Positions 13,918-14,163 of a DNA stretch of 14,163 nt are shown in pieces; position 1 is the first letter of the stretch; every line of letters begins with the position of its first letter. The position numbers and the translations under genes were made by a program. A model generated the notes under the pieces. That model ran no database searches. It was not told the origin of the DNA and was given only the letters and a program-made list of their open reading frames with translations. Origin of the DNA: Chitinophagaceae bacterium (GTDB lineage: Bacteria; Bacteroidota; Bacteroidia; Chitinophagales; Chitinophagaceae); contig JAHEZA010000013.1 in NCBI GenBank assembly GCA_023251335.1, forward strand, positions 1 to 14,163. Reading direction: 5' to 3'.

Positions 13918-14106
13918 AGTGGTAATTTTATTGATTAAATATAATTTAGGTCGCACAAAGCCAGTGCCCAACTACCTTTTGAATATTACAAACAACAAAA
14001 CATTTACAATTGAACCGATGATTTAAGAAAGATTTAGAATTGGTGTTAACAGTATGAAAAGGAAGGATAAAAAGAACTGCAAAGGAATGACATAAAGTAA
14101 ATTATT

Positions 14107-14163
14107 ATGAAATTTTGGCAAAAAATGCCAAGCTACTTTGTCGGGAGACTTTTTTTGCAACAG
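14107..14163 (+). CDS. Possible start of a gene cut by the window edge
   Basis: ATG at 14107 opens a frame that stays open to the last base (MKFWQKMPSYFVGRLFLQQ). Fifty-seven bases are too few to judge. No -7 box is seen directly upstream. TTGGCA/TGCCAA around the fourth to eighth codons could fold into a small hairpin. The DUF4136 gene runs divergently on the other side, so a plus-strand gene here would be consistent with the layout, but it may be chance. Confidence 0.25.
   Translation, partial: MKFWQKMPSYFVGRLFLQQ

Noticed and set aside
1..14163. CRISPR array, tRNA, rRNA, insertion sequence or prophage genes
   Set aside because: No regularly spaced short repeats, no cloverleaf or rRNA-like segments, and no transposase, integrase or phage-like products were seen. 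The only repeat pair is the lipoprotein duplication.

Overview
The window looks like chromosomal DNA from a Bacteroidota bacterium, probably in or near the Chitinophagaceae. It is AT-rich and lacks Shine-Dalgarno sequences. Several genes follow exact matches to the Bacteroidota -7 promoter box (TAnnTTTG). The gene content also fits: an aerobic paa operon, a DUF4136 lipoprotein, a small outer-membrane barrel protein, tiny lipoproteins, and a 2-oxoacid:ferredoxin oxidoreductase beta subunit. The genus is an inference.

Layout from left to right. (1) 1-1023 (+): C-terminal part of a protein of unknown function with a His/Cys pair arranged like the catalytic dyad of caspase-fold (clan CD) peptidases. 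(2) 1089-2195 (-): MurG-like glycosyltransferase starting at TTG. (3) 2332-2716 (+): a 41-residue lipoprotein followed by an 81-residue unknown protein. (4) 2724-3758 (-): korB without korA beside it, separated from upstream transcription by a strong intrinsic terminator. (5) 3900-4122: mostly non-coding, with one doubtful 42-codon ORF. (6) 4123-5010 (-): JmjC-like cupin_8 protein, divergent from the next operon. (7) 5169-9904 (+): phenylacetyl-CoA catabolism genes in the order paaE-paaA-paaB-paaC-paaD-paaG. Their products make the ring-epoxidase complex (PaaABC), its reductase (PaaE), the Fe-S maturation factor (PaaD) and the epoxide isomerase (PaaG). The downstream pathway genes (paaZ, paaJ, paaH, paaF, paaK, paaI) are absent from the window. 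A hairpin at 9927-9963 closes the operon. (8) 10075-11388 (+): exported protein of unknown function.

(9) 11389-12652 has no long gene but much content. Two tandem copies (244-bp period) of a 38-codon lipoprotein gene lie on the minus strand. They share a C-terminal ...MVGY signature with the small lipoprotein at 2332, so the window holds three members of one tiny-lipoprotein family. A decayed mgtC/sapB gene (+) follows, still with a perfect promoter box. (10) 12653-13917 (-): a two-gene unit, a DUF4136 lipoprotein followed by an outer-membrane beta-barrel protein, ending in a clear terminator. (11) 13918-14163: intergenic, possibly with the first codons of a gene that leaves the window.

The least explained signals are the tiny lipoprotein family, whose mature peptide is preserved through duplication with only synonymous changes, and the caspase-like His/Cys protein at the left edge.
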